In this document: positions 18,592-26,811 of the stretch, in pieces
Layout: the number at the start of each line of letters is the position of its first letter
Numbering within the stretch: position 1 is the first letter of the stretch
DNA from: Phycisphaerales bacterium
GTDB lineage: Bacteria; Planctomycetota; Phycisphaerae; Phycisphaerales; UBA1924
NCBI GenBank assembly: GCA_029260395.1
Contig: JAJDDJ010000018.1
Coordinates: 62,001-126,000 of the forward strand
Length of the DNA: 64,000 nt
Reading direction: 5' to 3'
Made by a program: the position numbers and the translations under genes
The notes under the pieces: generated by a model
Told to the model about the DNA's origin: nothing
Database searches by the model: none
What the model saw: the letters and a program-made list of their open reading frames with translations, nothing else

Positions 18592-19551
18592 ATGCTGCTC
18601 GTCCGAGAAATCTCGAAACGATTCGGACCCGTCCACGCGGTCCGTGGTGTCAGTTTTGACCTCCAACCGGGCGAGATCGTCGGCCTGCTCGGGCCGAACG
18701 GCGCGGGCAAGACAACCACGATTCGCACCATCGCCGGCTTGGTTGCCCCCGATCGAGGGGCTGTGACAATCAACGGCATCGATGCCATCGCCTCGCCCAT
18801 GCACGCCAAGGCCCACCTCGGCTACCTGCCCGAGGCGGCTCCGTTTCACCCGGAGATGACCGCCAGGGCCTACTTGATGTACCGCGCAGCTCTTGCCGCC
18901 CTTCCAAGATCGTCGCAAAAATCCGCTGTCGCACGCTGCCTCGACCAGTGTCGAATCACGGATGTCGCGCGCCAACGCCTCGGTACGCTCTCAAAGGGCT
19001 ATCGCCAGCGGGTGGGCCTCGCGGCTGCCTTGCTGCACGACCCGCCCGTGCTCATCCTTGATGAACCCACCGATGGGCTCGACCCCTCGCAGGTGCAGCT
19101 CACTCGCGAGCTTGTGAAGGGATCCGCGCAGGGCCGGGCCACGCTGCTCTCGAGCCACGTGCTCAGCGAGGTCGAACGACTGTGCTCGCGCGTGATCGTG
19201 ATCGCGGGCGGCAGGCTGCTCGCCGACGGCTCGCCTGATGGGCTGGTCGCCGACCACGGCGGACCACCGGTCGTTAGCATCCAGGCCAAGGCCGACAGCG
19301 AGACCCTCCGCCGAAGACTCGCCTCGGTCGCGGGCTTGGGCCGTGTGCGCGCCACCAAGCACGATGACGGCTGGGTCCACGCCCAAGCCGATGCCGACCC
19401 GCACAAGGCTGGCCTTCCCTCTGCGGTCGCCGAAGCGCTGGCGGGCATGATGCTCCGCGAGCTGTCATTCCAGAAGCCCTCGCTCGAAGCCGTCTTCACC
19501 CGGCTCATCGAGATGGACGCCGCAGGCACGAACAGCGAGGCCCGCTCATGA
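18592..19551 (+). CDS. ABC transporter ATP-binding protein (Gld/Nos-type)
   Basis: A 319-residue ATPase with Walker A GPNGAGKTTT, a signature loop LSKGYRQRVGLAAAL and Walker B VLILDEPTDGLD, followed by the H-loop segment LLSSHVLSEVERL. The C-terminal 90 residues are the extra domain seen in GldA/NosF-like ATPases. It overlaps the permease gene as ATGA and is the first gene of a three-gene module that resembles GldA-GldF-GldG of Bacteroidota. Those modules are widespread outside gliding bacteria and their cargo is unknown. Confidence 0.9.
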   Translation: MLLVREISKRFGPVHAVRGVSFDLQPGEIVGLLGPNGAGKTTTIRTIAGLVAPDRGAVTINGIDAIASPMHAKAHLGYLPEAAPFHPEMTARAYLMYRAALAALPRSSQKSAVARCLDQCRITDVARQRLGTLSKGYRQRVGLAAALLHDPPVLILDEPTDGLDPSQVQLTRELVKGSAQGRATLLSSHVLSEVERLCSRVIVIAGGRLLADGSPDGLVADHGGPPVVSIQAKADSETLRRRLASVAGLGRVRATKHDDGWVHAQADADPHKAGLPSAVAEALAGMMLRELSFQKPSLEAVFTRLIEMDAAGTNSEARS

Positions 19552-20270
19552 AAGCCTGCTGGGCGATCGCACTTCGAGAGTGGGCCTCGTTCTTCCGCAC
19601 GCCCACCGGCTGGGTGGTATCGGCCCTGCTGTGCGCGCTGGGGGGGTCGATCGTGGCGCTGACAGCCCTCGCGCCGGGAGCCGCCGCGTCGCTCCGCGGG
19701 TTCTTTGACGCCGCCGAGTGGCTGCTGCTGCCGGTCATCCCCGCGGTCTCGATGAAGCTCATGAGTGAGGAGCACCGCACCGGCACGATCGATCTGCTAA
19801 TCGGGGCGCCCATCGGTGCGCCGAGCATTATCCTGGGCAAGTACCTCGGGGGCCTGCTCACCCTGCTCACCATGCTCGCGCCCACGCTCGTGTTCCCAGC
19901 GGTGCTCTGGCCCATCGCCGACCCCGCCCCGGACCTTGGCCCCCTGCTCAGCGGCTACCTCTCGCTCGTGCTGCTCGGATCGGTGTACCTCGCGTTCGGG
20001 CTCGCTGCGTCTGCCGCGTCCTCCAGCCAGACGCTCGCCTTTCTCGCGACGCTGTTCTTCCTGCTCGCGTGGCTTGTGCTGCCGAGCCTTCGCACCGATC
20101 GGCTGCCCGACTGGCTCGAAGCCGCCCGCCAGGCGGTCGCGCTTCGGCCTCGCGTGGCACTGATGGCACGTGGGGCTGTGCCGGTCGCCGACGTCGTCTT
20201 TCTGTTATCGGCCATCGCTTGGGCGCTGACGCTGGCCACCGGCATCCACGCGGTGAGGAGGGTGCGATGA
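19548..20270 (+). CDS. ABC-2 type permease (GldF-like)
   Basis: A 240-residue integral membrane protein with about six hydrophobic segments, beginning MKACWAIALREWASFFRTPTG, the usual N-terminus of ABC-2 permeases (ReLxxxFxsPxa). The segment ISVKLMSEEHRTGTIDLL-like motif (here VSMKLMSEEHRTGTIDLL, about residues 64-81) is diagnostic of the GldF/NosY branch. It forms the membrane channel for the ATPase encoded just upstream. Both ends overlap neighbours by ATGA. Confidence 0.88.
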   Translation: MKACWAIALREWASFFRTPTGWVVSALLCALGGSIVALTALAPGAAASLRGFFDAAEWLLLPVIPAVSMKLMSEEHRTGTIDLLIGAPIGAPSIILGKYLGGLLTLLTMLAPTLVFPAVLWPIADPAPDLGPLLSGYLSLVLLGSVYLAFGLAASAASSSQTLAFLATLFFLLAWLVLPSLRTDRLPDWLEAARQAVALRPRVALMARGAVPVADVVFLLSAIAWALTLATGIHAVRRVR

Positions 20271-22369
20271 GCAATTCGCTACCACCTGCTCCGCCACCAT
20301 CAGCCCCCCCACCAACTCTCACGATGGTGCGCACGGGCATCGCACGCACACGCCGGCTCAAGGCGATAGCCCTTGCGCTGCTGGCGTTGGCCCTCGTCAC
20401 CGGTTTGGGGCTTGGCGCGATGAAGCTCGCGGAAGCAAGCGGCGCAAGGCTCGACCTGACGGCTGCGGGCGAACAGCAACTCGCCCCGCGCACCCTCGCA
20501 CTCTTCAGGACGGCACGCGAGCAATCCATCGGTGTGCGCGCCATCGCGGTCGGCCCCGTCTCTGCCGTCGACCCGCGTGTTCGGAGAGAGGTGCTCGACG
20601 TACTCGATCTCTTCGATGCCCAGCCGGGCTCGAGTGTGACGGTGCTCGACACCGCGTCGCCTAACGGCGCTGAGGGTTACCAGAAGCTCATCGAGGAGCT
20701 CTCGGTCGAGCACGCCGCCGAGCTCGATACGTTCGCAGCGGGTGTGGTGCGGGGTGTTGAATCGGCGCGTCAGCGTTCGGGCTGGCTGACCGACTCGCTC
20801 TCGCCCCGGCTGGCGGATCTAGCGAAGTCTGCGCCCGCGCGCGCGCAGGCGTACACCCAGGCAGGGGCCGCGGCGAGAATCCTCGCCCGCGACCTCGAGG
20901 CGTTAGCGGGCAAGGCCGACTCGGCCCGTGAAGCGTTGAGCCCCATGACGCTGGCCGATGCCAACGACGCTCGCATCGCTCTGGCCGAGTTGCTCGGGTC
21001 GCTTGCAGCGCAGCTCGAAACACTCTCGCCCGTCATCGCTTCGGATCCCGACGGCACGAAACTGGCCGCAGCCATATCCGCCGAGCGCGATGCCGCAGCA
21101 TCCAGCGCTGATGCGCTCGCGCTCATCAGTCCCCCGCCGGTCGTGCGCGCAGCCCGGGCGCTCGAGCGTGGCGAGGGCGTGCTGCTGATCGCTCCGGGTC
21201 GAGTGGCAGCGATGGCCTTCGAGGATGTGTTCGTCGAGTGGACCAACGCGGCGCGCACGGACGTTCGCCGGGCCGCTGAGGGCGCGATCGCTTCGGGCCT
21301 CGCAGCGATGCTCGACGACCATCGCCCGCTTGTTGTGCTCATGCACGGCGAGTTCACGCCGTTGCTGGACCGCTTTCGTGGGTTCGACGGCGTGCTGGAT
21401 CGGCTGGCATCGCGCGGGATCGACGTGATCGAGTGGCCCGCCGGCCGTGCCGAGGCCCCACCGCCAGACATCGCTGCCGCCGACCCGACGGGCCAACGGC
21501 CCGTGGTGTATGTCACGCTCGCGCCGGACTCCAGTGTGCGCGCCACCGGTGACAACCCAGCGACCAGCGGCCCCGCCCGCGCGAGCGCCATGGGCGCGAA
21601 GATCGCGGATCTGCTCGAACAAGGCGAACGGCTGCTTGTCTCGCTCAACCCTTCGGTGCTGCCCGCGGTCGGGAGCACCGACCCGGTCGTGGATGCACTC
21701 AGACGAATAGGCGTAAGCGCCTCGACGGGCACGCCGCTGATGAGTGAATCGTTCGGTCCGCAAGGGCGCATGACCGCGATCGATGCATCGGGCTTCGCCT
21801 CGGAGACCGACCATCCCATGGCGCGCGCGCTGCGAGGCCTGCCCACGCTCTTTCCTTGGCCGGTTCCGGTTACAGCGGACGGTGCGGCTATCTACGAACT
21901 CGCTGCCGAGGGCCGATGGGCCGAGGGCGAATGGGGCCAGCTCTGGCGCACACCTCACAGCCAGCGAGGCTTGCTGCTCCAGCAAACGCAGTACGACGAG
22001 GAGCGTGATACGAACACCGGACCCTGGACGATCGCCACCGCGATCGAGCGAGACCACGATGACGGCATACAGCGTGCGCTCGTCGTTGGATCAAACGGCT
22101 GGTTCAGCGATGGGGTGGCGCTAGGCCGAGGCGAGATCGACGGGCGGAGCGTGCTGCTCTATCCGGGCAACGTCGAGCTGCTGGAAGCTGGCGTGCTGTG
22201 GTTGGCCGGGCGCGATGCAGAAGTGATGCCCAGCGCACAAGCGCGTGCGGTGCCGCTTGTGCGCGCGCTGGACCGCTCAACGTTCGCCTGGCTCAGGTGG
22301 GGTCTGATCCTCGGGCTGCCGATCGTGGTGCTCATCATCGGCGGCGTGTGGCGCTTGATTCGGGGCTGA
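20267..22369 (+). CDS. GldG-like ABC transporter auxiliary protein
   Basis: I took ATG 20267 (ATGA overlap with the permease) rather than the longer frame. The 700-residue product has a proline-rich N-terminus, a membrane helix at about 27-47, a large extracytoplasmic part with the typical opening LDLTAAGEQQLAPRTLALF, a coiled region (about 120-280), and a second helix at the C-terminus (LRWGLILGLPIVVLIIGGVW). This matches the GldG/ABC auxiliary family (DUF7088-like plus GldG domain). Its 3' end overlaps the convergent zinc-ribbon gene by 93 nt. Confidence 0.8.
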   Translation: MSNSLPPAPPPSAPPPTLTMVRTGIARTRRLKAIALALLALALVTGLGLGAMKLAEASGARLDLTAAGEQQLAPRTLALFRTAREQSIGVRAIAVGPVSAVDPRVRREVLDVLDLFDAQPGSSVTVLDTASPNGAEGYQKLIEELSVEHAAELDTFAAGVVRGVESARQRSGWLTDSLSPRLADLAKSAPARAQAYTQAGAAARILARDLEALAGKADSAREALSPMTLADANDARIALAELLGSLAAQLETLSPVIASDPDGTKLAAAISAERDAAASSADALALISPPPVVRAARALERGEGVLLIAPGRVAAMAFEDVFVEWTNAARTDVRRAAEGAIASGLAAMLDDHRPLVVLMHGEFTPLLDRFRGFDGVLDRLASRGIDVIEWPAGRAEAPPPDIAAADPTGQRPVVYVTLAPDSSVRATGDNPATSGPARASAMGAKIADLLEQGERLLVSLNPSVLPAVGSTDPVVDALRRIGVSASTGTPLMSESFGPQGRMTAIDASGFASETDHPMARALRGLPTLFPWPVPVTADGAAIYELAAEGRWAEGEWGQLWRTPHSQRGLLLQQTQYDEERDTNTGPWTIATAIERDHDDGIQRALVVGSNGWFSDGVALGRGEIDGRSVLLYPGNVELLEAGVLWLAGRDAEVMPSAQARAVPLVRALDRSTFAWLRWGLILGLPIVVLIIGGVWRLIRG

Positions 22370-22768
22370 GCCCCATTTGCGCCGTTGGTACTCGGCGATG
22401 GCGCTCGAGCTGTGCCGATTGATGTTGGGCTTGTAGCCGCACTCGGGGCAGCGGTCGGACCGGCCCTTGAGGCTCTCGATGTCGTAGCCGCACTTAGGGC
22501 ACTTGCCCTCGTTTCTGCTCACGCGCGGCAGCAGGACGAACCACGTCGAGATCGCAACCACGATAATGATGTACGGGTAGTAAATGATCCCGGCGATCGC
22601 GCGCGCACCTTCGAGTTGCATGAGATCGGCGACGAACAGGTATCCCGCTGCGAGAAGCACTAGCCCTAGCGTGCCCAGCACGACCACGAACATCCCGCTC
22701 ATCTGTCGACGACCGCGAAATGCGGAGAGGCACATGAGCACGGCATAGCCAACAAAAAACGGGATCAC
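22277..22768 (-). CDS. membrane protein with CGYD zinc ribbon (copy 3)
   Basis: A 163-residue protein from GTG 22768, behind AGGAG at good spacing. Three to four hydrophobic segments occupy residues 1-85, followed by CPKCGYDIESLKGRSDRCPECG, a two-CxxC ribbon as in the two polA-operon proteins, but with a longer spacer. The last 30 residues, rich in His, Asp and Pro, are encoded opposite the 3' end of the GldG-like gene; an earlier stop is not available in this frame. Function unknown. Confidence 0.6.
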   Translation of the reverse strand: MIPFFVGYAVLMCLSAFRGRRQMSGMFVVVLGTLGLVLLAAGYLFVADLMQLEGARAIAGIIYYPYIIIVVAISTWFVLLPRVSRNEGKCPKCGYDIESLKGRSDRCPECGYKPNINRHSSSAIAEYQRRKWGSAPNQAPHAADDEHHDRQPEDQTPPEPGER

Positions 22769-22861
22769 GGCTGGCTCCTGAGCCCGGCTGGCTCGGTCAA
22801 GCCTACGCCACGGGTCCGAGAGCGGTCCGAACGTGCCGCAACCAGTCCTTGCTACACCAAG

Positions 22862-23884
22862 CTAGAGACGGGGAGCGGCTTGAGACGCTCTGAACGCTCG
22901 GGCCCGCCTTGCCAGCGCTGCACCGGCCAGCGCACCTAGCGGGACCAGCACGACCAGCTCGGCGGCACGGTTGACCAAGTCCGCGGTCAGGCCAGAGGCA
23001 GTCAGCTCTGTGAGCGCACCGGCCGAGTCGGCGCCGCTCTCGAGCGCGCGGCTGCCAGCGAACGCGCCAATCGCCCACTCGCGCAGTCCGAGCCCGTTGC
23101 CGAAAAGAGGCACGACCATGGCGGCCTGGCTCACGGCTGCGAACAGCGTGGCCTCCGCCCACGTAATCGGCGAACCCACTAGCGAGAACACGACCGCGTA
23201 TCGGGCGGCCCATATCAGCATGTCGCCCCACCGCCAGCCCGTAGCGGCCACCAGATTCCACACACGCCGCTGGGGCTCGTTGTGCGCGCGCCAACTGCCA
23301 AACACGACGCATCCGATGGCTGGTAGCACGGTGGCAGAGGCGTGCGTGACAGCCCCCCCAGCGCCAGCAGCGACAACCAACTGGGCGGCGAGCACCATAC
23401 CCCCGAGCCCCAGAGCGGTGGCGAGCATCGCGAGAAGGACGACTTTGGCGGAGTCGGTGGCGCGGATGCCGTGGACCTGCCGGTGGTACGCGACGCGGCC
23501 GACCAGACCGGGCCTTAACGGCAGATAATTCAGCAGCCCGGCGGAGAGCATGAGCAGGATCATCTCCCACAACGGCACGCGGGCGTATCGGTCGGTCAGC
23601 GCTTTAAATGTGAGGGCGGTGAACAGGACGTTGGCAACGGGGAGAATGAGCAGCAGGAGCACCCATCCAAGATGAGCACTGCGAACGGCGTTGAGCGACT
23701 CCGAGAGTGTTCCTCGCTGCGAAAGCACGACGCCGATCGCCAGCGTGAACATGGCGAGGCCCAGCGCGGCTCGCAGGGCCTTACCGGATCGTGCTCTCCA
23801 CCAGCGGGCTCGTTCGGGCGCAGGGCCCGGTGCGATGGCTTGATCGGTTTCGGGGACTGCGTGCTCTGGACCGGGCACGGTCAC
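22862..23884 (-). CDS. lysylphosphatidylglycerol synthase/flippase-like membrane protein
   Basis: A 340-residue polytopic membrane protein starting at GTG 23884 (GTGA overlap). It has about eight hydrophobic segments. The segment YLPLRPGLVGRVAYHRQVHGI and VPLFGNGLGLREWAIG are reminiscent of the family of LPG synthase transmembrane regions (formerly UPF0104), where the P-x-G-x-G-RE segment in the late helices is usual. No aminoacyltransferase domain is attached, so it would be a lipid flippase-like or uncharacterised transporter. It is the last gene of a three-gene set with a secreted TPR protein. Confidence 0.6.
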   Translation of the reverse strand: MTVPGPEHAVPETDQAIAPGPAPERARWWRARSGKALRAALGLAMFTLAIGVVLSQRGTLSESLNAVRSAHLGWVLLLLILPVANVLFTALTFKALTDRYARVPLWEMILLMLSAGLLNYLPLRPGLVGRVAYHRQVHGIRATDSAKVVLLAMLATALGLGGMVLAAQLVVAAGAGGAVTHASATVLPAIGCVVFGSWRAHNEPQRRVWNLVAATGWRWGDMLIWAARYAVVFSLVGSPITWAEATLFAAVSQAAMVVPLFGNGLGLREWAIGAFAGSRALESGADSAGALTELTASGLTADLVNRAAELVVLVPLGALAGAALARRARAFRASQAAPRL

Positions 23885-26376
23885 GGCGAGGGTGCCAGCA
23901 GCAGGCTCCGCCTCGGTGCAAGCGTGCTGAAATCAGGACCAGCCTGCGCAAGCCCGCCGGCTCGGCCGAGCACGCGGGCTTCGAGCAGCGCCCTGCTGAG
24001 CCGCTGGCCCTCGCTTGGATCTTCGCGGTCGGCCCACGCGCCCACAACGGGGTTGTCCATGCCGGTAACTCGCGTGAGAATCGCCAGCGCCGCCACAGCC
24101 GAGTCGGTGCTCGCGAGAGCCGCGCGGTCGAAGGCTTCCAAACCGGGCGAGAACCGCGCGGGGGGGATCATGGCGATGGCCAGCAGCCGCTCGCGCTGGG
24201 GCAGCGATTCGAGCCGCTGAGCAAGAATGGCCGCGAGCCTTTCAATTTGCTCGGTTGTGACTCCGGCTTTGGGTGATGTCGCGTGCGTCACCAGCATCGC
24301 GCGGATCGCACCGAACAGGTTGGGCAGTTCGCTGGGCGGGGCTGCCTCTAGCCGGTCCACGAGGTCCGCGAACGGCTCGGTGGTTTCCGCCATGAGCGAC
24401 CACGTGATCGAGCCCGTGCCGGATTCAAGCCCCGTGACGGACTTTCGCGCGATGCCGTCGGTGGCACCCACAGCAAAGCCGTGCAGCGCTCGCCAGTCGG
24501 CGCGAACGGTGGTGTCGGCACCGGCGGCGATGGTCCAGCCTGCGAGGCCCGCATCGGGGCTGACCTCCACCTCGATCGCCTCGCCCGGCATCAGGCGGAG
24601 CCGATGGTTGAGCATGACGATCTCGGGCTGCGCTTGCAAGAACTCCTCGTGCATGCCGATGAGCAGTTTGGGTGTGAGCATGACGGTGCCGCCGATGGTT
24701 CGGCCGTCACCAACGCCAAGCGGAATGTTCGAGATGTTCTCGATGCGCAGCCGCACCGCGGCGGGGGCGAGCGGATCGAGCGGACCCGTGTCCACGACAT
24801 CCGCGCGAAAGCGCATGATGCGCGACGAGTCACGGATCATCCGATCGATCCAGATTGGTACCTGGTCGGCAAGCTGCTCGATAGAGGGCCGCTGGGCGCT
24901 GGCGAACACATCGGGCTTGTCGAGACCCATGAGGCGTTGCCGGGCCCACGCTCCCACCGCCCTCAGTGGCACACGCTCGACAATACCTCGGTAGAGAGCC
25001 GCCGCCTCATCGATCTGACCAGTTCGTTCCTTGACCATGGCCAGCGCGGCCTCGTCGATGACGTAGCCGTACTCGAGCAGAGCCTCGATCTGCATGATCG
25101 CTGCGTCAAGATTGCCGAGCTTCGCCTGCCGGTACGCAGCAAGTCGTTTGTACGAGGCGTGATCGGTGCCCACGCGCCCACCGAGCGTATCGAGCTGAAC
25201 TTCGATGAGCTGGGGCGAGCTGTCGGCCCAAGCGGCGAACGCCCACACCTCCGCGGTCTCTAATGCCACCTGCCGGGCAATCTCCCGAGGGTCAACCCCC
25301 GCCGGGCGGTTACGAGGGTCCTGCAATTCCTCTGTCCAGTCTTCGATGTCCTTGCGGAGGTCGGCGGCGGCGCTCATCCGCGTGCGGTCGTCGCCCAGCA
25401 GCCACGCTGCCACGATACGTTCTCTCGCGAAAGTCGGCGTGAGGCGTACCTCTTCTGGCTTGAGGAGACCTGCCGTGGGCAGGCCCTGTGCCTCCGCGTT
25501 CTGAATCTGTGCTGCAGCGATCTGACGCCGGCGCAAAAGGTCGATGTTCAACTGTTCGAGCACGACCTCAGGCCCCTGGATGTACCAGTCGAGCACGAGC
25601 GACTCGTTCATCAGCCACTCGGGCACCTGGTTGTTGAAGGCATCGCGGGTCAGCGCCACCGCGTTGCGGTGAAAGCGGCTGGCCCGGTCGAATGAGCCAG
25701 CAGCGAGCAGTTCAAGCGCGATCAGGCGGTGGACCGCTGCATCCAGCGGGTCGGCGTAGAGCAAGTTGGTGAGCAGCCTGAACCGCTGCTCATCGTCCAG
25801 CCCGGCCGCGTATCGCGTCCACGCGAGCATGGCGGCTTCCTTGTTGGTGGCATCGAGCTTCATCGCGCGCGCAAGATCGCGCGCGAAGCCCGCATCATCA
25901 CCCCGCTCGCGGTGCAGCAGCGCCGCGTCCAGCGCGAGCCGGCTGCGGACCGAGGGATCGATCGAGCCTGCCTCGATCAGCTTCTGGTATTGCGCGAGCC
26001 GGTCGCCGAGCGTCTGCTTGGAACGGAGCCGCGATGCGATCGCTCGGAGTTGGGCGGTGGTGTCTTTGGGATCGAGCTTCAGCAGCCGATCGGTGAGCGC
26101 ATCGATGACCTCGGTCTCGCCCGCGGCCTGGGCGACTTCGATGCGCCTTCTGAGCAACTCAAGATCATCGGGTGCCCACTGGCGCGCCATGTCGAGCACG
26201 ATGCCAGCGGCGCGAAAGTCGGCTTCGCCGGGATTGGCCACCAGCCGAAGGTCGATCAGCGCGAGACGCTGGAGCTCACGCGCGAGCATCGAGTCGGTGT
26301 CGGCGACCTGCGCGGTCGCGGCGCCGGTGAACCAGGCGGCTGCCGAGGCCATGAGTACAACCATCCATCGCATCAT
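23881..26376 (-). CDS. large secreted protein with TPR-like repeats
   Basis: 831 residues from ATG 26376, overlapping the upstream stop as TGATG; an equally placed ATG follows. A signal peptide (MVVLMASAAAWFTGAATAQ) precedes helical, TPR-like repeats over about 25-530 (e.g. IALELLAAGSFDRASRFHRN, LLEYGYVIDEAALAMVKER). The last 300 residues contain beta-rich stretches (VRLRIENISNIPLGVGDGR) and helices. It is probably exported across the inner membrane. No known family recognised; the adjoining flippase-like and small membrane proteins suggest an envelope function. Confidence 0.65.
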   Translation of the reverse strand: MMRWMVVLMASAAAWFTGAATAQVADTDSMLARELQRLALIDLRLVANPGEADFRAAGIVLDMARQWAPDDLELLRRRIEVAQAAGETEVIDALTDRLLKLDPKDTTAQLRAIASRLRSKQTLGDRLAQYQKLIEAGSIDPSVRSRLALDAALLHRERGDDAGFARDLARAMKLDATNKEAAMLAWTRYAAGLDDEQRFRLLTNLLYADPLDAAVHRLIALELLAAGSFDRASRFHRNAVALTRDAFNNQVPEWLMNESLVLDWYIQGPEVVLEQLNIDLLRRRQIAAAQIQNAEAQGLPTAGLLKPEEVRLTPTFARERIVAAWLLGDDRTRMSAAADLRKDIEDWTEELQDPRNRPAGVDPREIARQVALETAEVWAFAAWADSSPQLIEVQLDTLGGRVGTDHASYKRLAAYRQAKLGNLDAAIMQIEALLEYGYVIDEAALAMVKERTGQIDEAAALYRGIVERVPLRAVGAWARQRLMGLDKPDVFASAQRPSIEQLADQVPIWIDRMIRDSSRIMRFRADVVDTGPLDPLAPAAVRLRIENISNIPLGVGDGRTIGGTVMLTPKLLIGMHEEFLQAQPEIVMLNHRLRLMPGEAIEVEVSPDAGLAGWTIAAGADTTVRADWRALHGFAVGATDGIARKSVTGLESGTGSITWSLMAETTEPFADLVDRLEAAPPSELPNLFGAIRAMLVTHATSPKAGVTTEQIERLAAILAQRLESLPQRERLLAIAMIPPARFSPGLEAFDRAALASTDSAVAALAILTRVTGMDNPVVGAWADREDPSEGQRLSRALLEARVLGRAGGLAQAGPDFSTLAPRRSLLLAPSP

Positions 26377-26726
26377 CAACCACCTTGGCCCATCAGGGCC
26401 TGCACCATCAGCACCACGAGCCACGCCACGCAGCTAAACAGCACGACGGTGGTCACGATCTCGAACGGGGCCACCAACCGGCGGCTGGCCCTAGGGAACA
26501 ATCGGTCAGCAACGAGGCTCATAAACAGCAACTGCCCTGCGGCGAGCCAGAACACGCCCCCTACCTGTACAACGCCCAGCATCGAACCCGGTTCGCGCAA
26601 AGTCAGCGCGATCACCGCTGCGGTGCCTCGCGTGAGCAGCCAGATCCCCCCCACGACCATCAGCACCGCCCATGGCATCGCTGTGGCGACCACCAGTGCA
26701 GCGCTTGTGGTCCGGGAAACACGCAT
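26376..26726 (-). CDS. small membrane protein of unknown function
   Basis: A 116-residue protein with about four predicted membrane helices (for example ATAMPWAVLMVVGGIWLL and ILFMSLVADRLFPRASRR between helices). It starts at ATG 26726 and its stop overlaps the next gene (TGATG), so it is translationally coupled to the secreted TPR-like protein. No domain recognised. Confidence 0.6.
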   Translation of the reverse strand: MRVSRTTSAALVVATAMPWAVLMVVGGIWLLTRGTAAVIALTLREPGSMLGVVQVGGVFWLAAGQLLFMSLVADRLFPRASRRLVAPFEIVTTVVLFSCVAWLVVLMVQALMGQGG

Positions 26727-26738
26727 GGAGCGCTCCTA

Positions 26739-26756
26739 GCCCGGGAACGTCCGGGC
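26739..26756 (-). terminator. short GC hairpin downstream of rho
   Basis: GCCCGG at 26739-26744 pairs with CCGGGC at 26751-26756 around a 6-nt loop, 55 nt past the rho stop. There is no T-run, so termination here is only a guess. Confidence 0.3.
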
Positions 26757-26811
26757 ACCGAAGCCGCCAGCCTATCCGCAGAAGGTGCTGGCCGCCTCTG
26801 AAGCGAACCGC

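Noticed and set aside
20903-22057. 384-codon frame opposite the GldG-like gene
   Set aside because: Antisense shadow of a recognised gene with no domain or ribosome binding site.
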